Shown in pieces: positions 6,000-6,346 of a stretch of DNA of 6,346 bases. Below the pieces are notes generated by a model. It had not been told where the DNA came from and searched no databases. It saw only the letters and a list, made by a program, of their open reading frames with translations. The stretch spans positions 1 through 6,346 of the forward strand of contig JANXXZ010000322.1 in the NCBI GenBank assembly GCA_025350385.1, written 5' to 3'. Origin of the DNA: Bacteroidales bacterium (GTDB taxonomy: Bacteria; Bacteroidota; Bacteroidia; Bacteroidales; UBA4417). A program made the position numbers and the translations under genes. Position 1 is the first letter of the stretch. Every line of letters begins with the position of its first letter.

Positions 6000-6035
6000 C
6001 CTTTGTGGTTCAATAAATTAACTTAACCACAAAGG
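6000..6035. repeat. 11-bp perfect inverted repeat
   Basis: CCTTTGTGGTT (6000-6010) and AACCACAAAGG (6025-6035) are perfect complements around a 14-base AT-rich loop. This is a stable potential hairpin or cruciform about 105 bases upstream of queG. Its right arm is also the first unit of the CACAAAGG array, so it probably arose by inversion of that repeat unit. It might also end ruvB transcripts, but no T run follows on the minus strand. Confidence 0.75.
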
Positions 6036-6068
6036 GCCACAAAGGATTGCACAAAGCAACACAAAGGA
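6027..6068 (+). repeat. 10-bp tandem array (CACAAAGG type, 4 units)
   Basis: The units CCACAAAGGG, CCACAAAGGA, GCACAAAGCA and ACACAAAGGA are consecutive apart from two extra bases at 6047-6048. They lie in the ruvB-queG gap, 5' of queG. From memory, similar ACAAAGG strings are frequent between genes in Bacteroidota genomes, but I could not check this. Confidence 0.75.
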
Positions 6069-6073
6069 CTTTT

Positions 6074-6105
6074 GAGACAGTCTCTTCATTTATTATATAT
6101 AAATG
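6074..6105. repeat. Palindrome plus small AT-rich hairpin downstream of ruvB
   Basis: GAGACAGTCTC (6074-6084) is a perfect palindrome around one central base. Next to it CATTTAT (6087-6093) pairs with ATAAATG (6099-6105) over a 5-base loop. They lie 26 bases after the ruvB stop, where a terminator or processing site could be, but neither is GC-rich with a T run. The palindrome also resembles ends of some insertion sequences; no transposase is nearby. Confidence 0.45.
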
Positions 6106-6130
6106 TGTACTCTTTTAATAAGTGGATTCT

Positions 6131-6346
6131 TTAAAACAAGGAACCATTTATGCTGGACCGGAATTTCCCCAGGTGCGAATAGGCAAGTTCAGTGGCTTCG
6201 CGACCGCGTTGGGTTCGCATGAGGTAACCCTCCTGGATCAGGAATGGCTCGTACACTTCTTCAATGGTGCCGGCATCTTCCCCAACCGCTGTTGAAATGG
6301 TGGTAAGACCGACCGGTCCCCCTTTGAATTTCTCTATGATGGTGGT
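6131..6346 (-). CDS. ruvB: Holliday junction branch migration ATPase RuvB, C-terminal end
   Basis: The last 71 residues of a gene that enters from the right edge; the stop TAA is at 6131-6133. The sequence TIIEKFKGGPVGLTTIST, AVGEDAGTIEEVYEPFLIQ, GYLMRTQRGREAT, AYSHLG is the conserved DNA-binding winged-helix domain of RuvB, which drives branch migration of Holliday junctions with RuvA in recombinational repair. The match over this domain is nearly complete, with ordinary spacing to the C-terminus; the final stretch after HLG (KFRSSINGSLF) is variable in the family. The ATPase part is outside the window. queG follows on the same strand after a 236-base gap full of repeats, so co-transcription is possible but not shown. 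Confidence 0.96.
   Translation of the reverse strand, partial: TTIIEKFKGGPVGLTTISTAVGEDAGTIEEVYEPFLIQEGYLMRTQRGREATELAYSHLGKFRSSINGSLF

Overview
The window looks like a piece of chromosome from a member of the Bacteroidota, probably an uncultured or environmental relative of the Bacteroidales. This rests on gene content: a PorT-like outer-membrane beta-barrel, a short QueG, an arginine-deiminase-type enzyme ending in a RCMTMP catalytic motif, loose ribosome-binding context, and one promoter candidate of the TTG / TAnnTTTG type. I ran no database search, so the taxon is an inference.

Layout. Positions 1-1889 hold three plus-strand genes for exported or surface proteins: the 3' end of a beta-helix protein with MORN-type repeats (3-422), a secreted CAP/SCP-domain protein whose start overlaps it (409-1023), and a small outer-membrane beta-barrel (1260-1889). 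A plus-strand ubiX flavin prenyltransferase follows (2013-2591). It converges on a minus-strand two-helix membrane protein of unknown function (2669-3229), with a possible shared terminator between them. The rest is minus strand: an arginine-deiminase-family enzyme (3458-4738), queG epoxyqueuosine reductase (4965-5894), and the C-terminal end of ruvB (6131-6346), which runs off the window. The last four genes share a strand, but gaps of about 230 bases separate them, so they are probably not one tight operon. The housekeeping genes do not form one pathway: prenyl-FMN cofactor synthesis, arginine catabolism, tRNA queuosine maturation and Holliday-junction branch migration.

The most unusual feature is in the gaps. 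Nearly every intergenic stretch on the 5' side of a gene contains a short, degenerate tandem array with a strict period of 7, 8, 9 or 10 bases. Most loci have their own unit sequence: an 8-mer and a GCACNNN 7-mer before the barrel gene, a 9-mer before ubiX, a longer GCACNNN 7-mer array and an 8-mer AATT array before the two-helix membrane protein, 9-mer and 7-mer blocks before the deiminase, and a 10-mer CACAAAGG array with an 11-bp inverted repeat before queG. The one convergent 3'-3' gap (2592-2668) has none. The two GCACNNN arrays have the same orientation relative to their downstream genes. I found no tRNA, rRNA, CRISPR array or intact mobile element.
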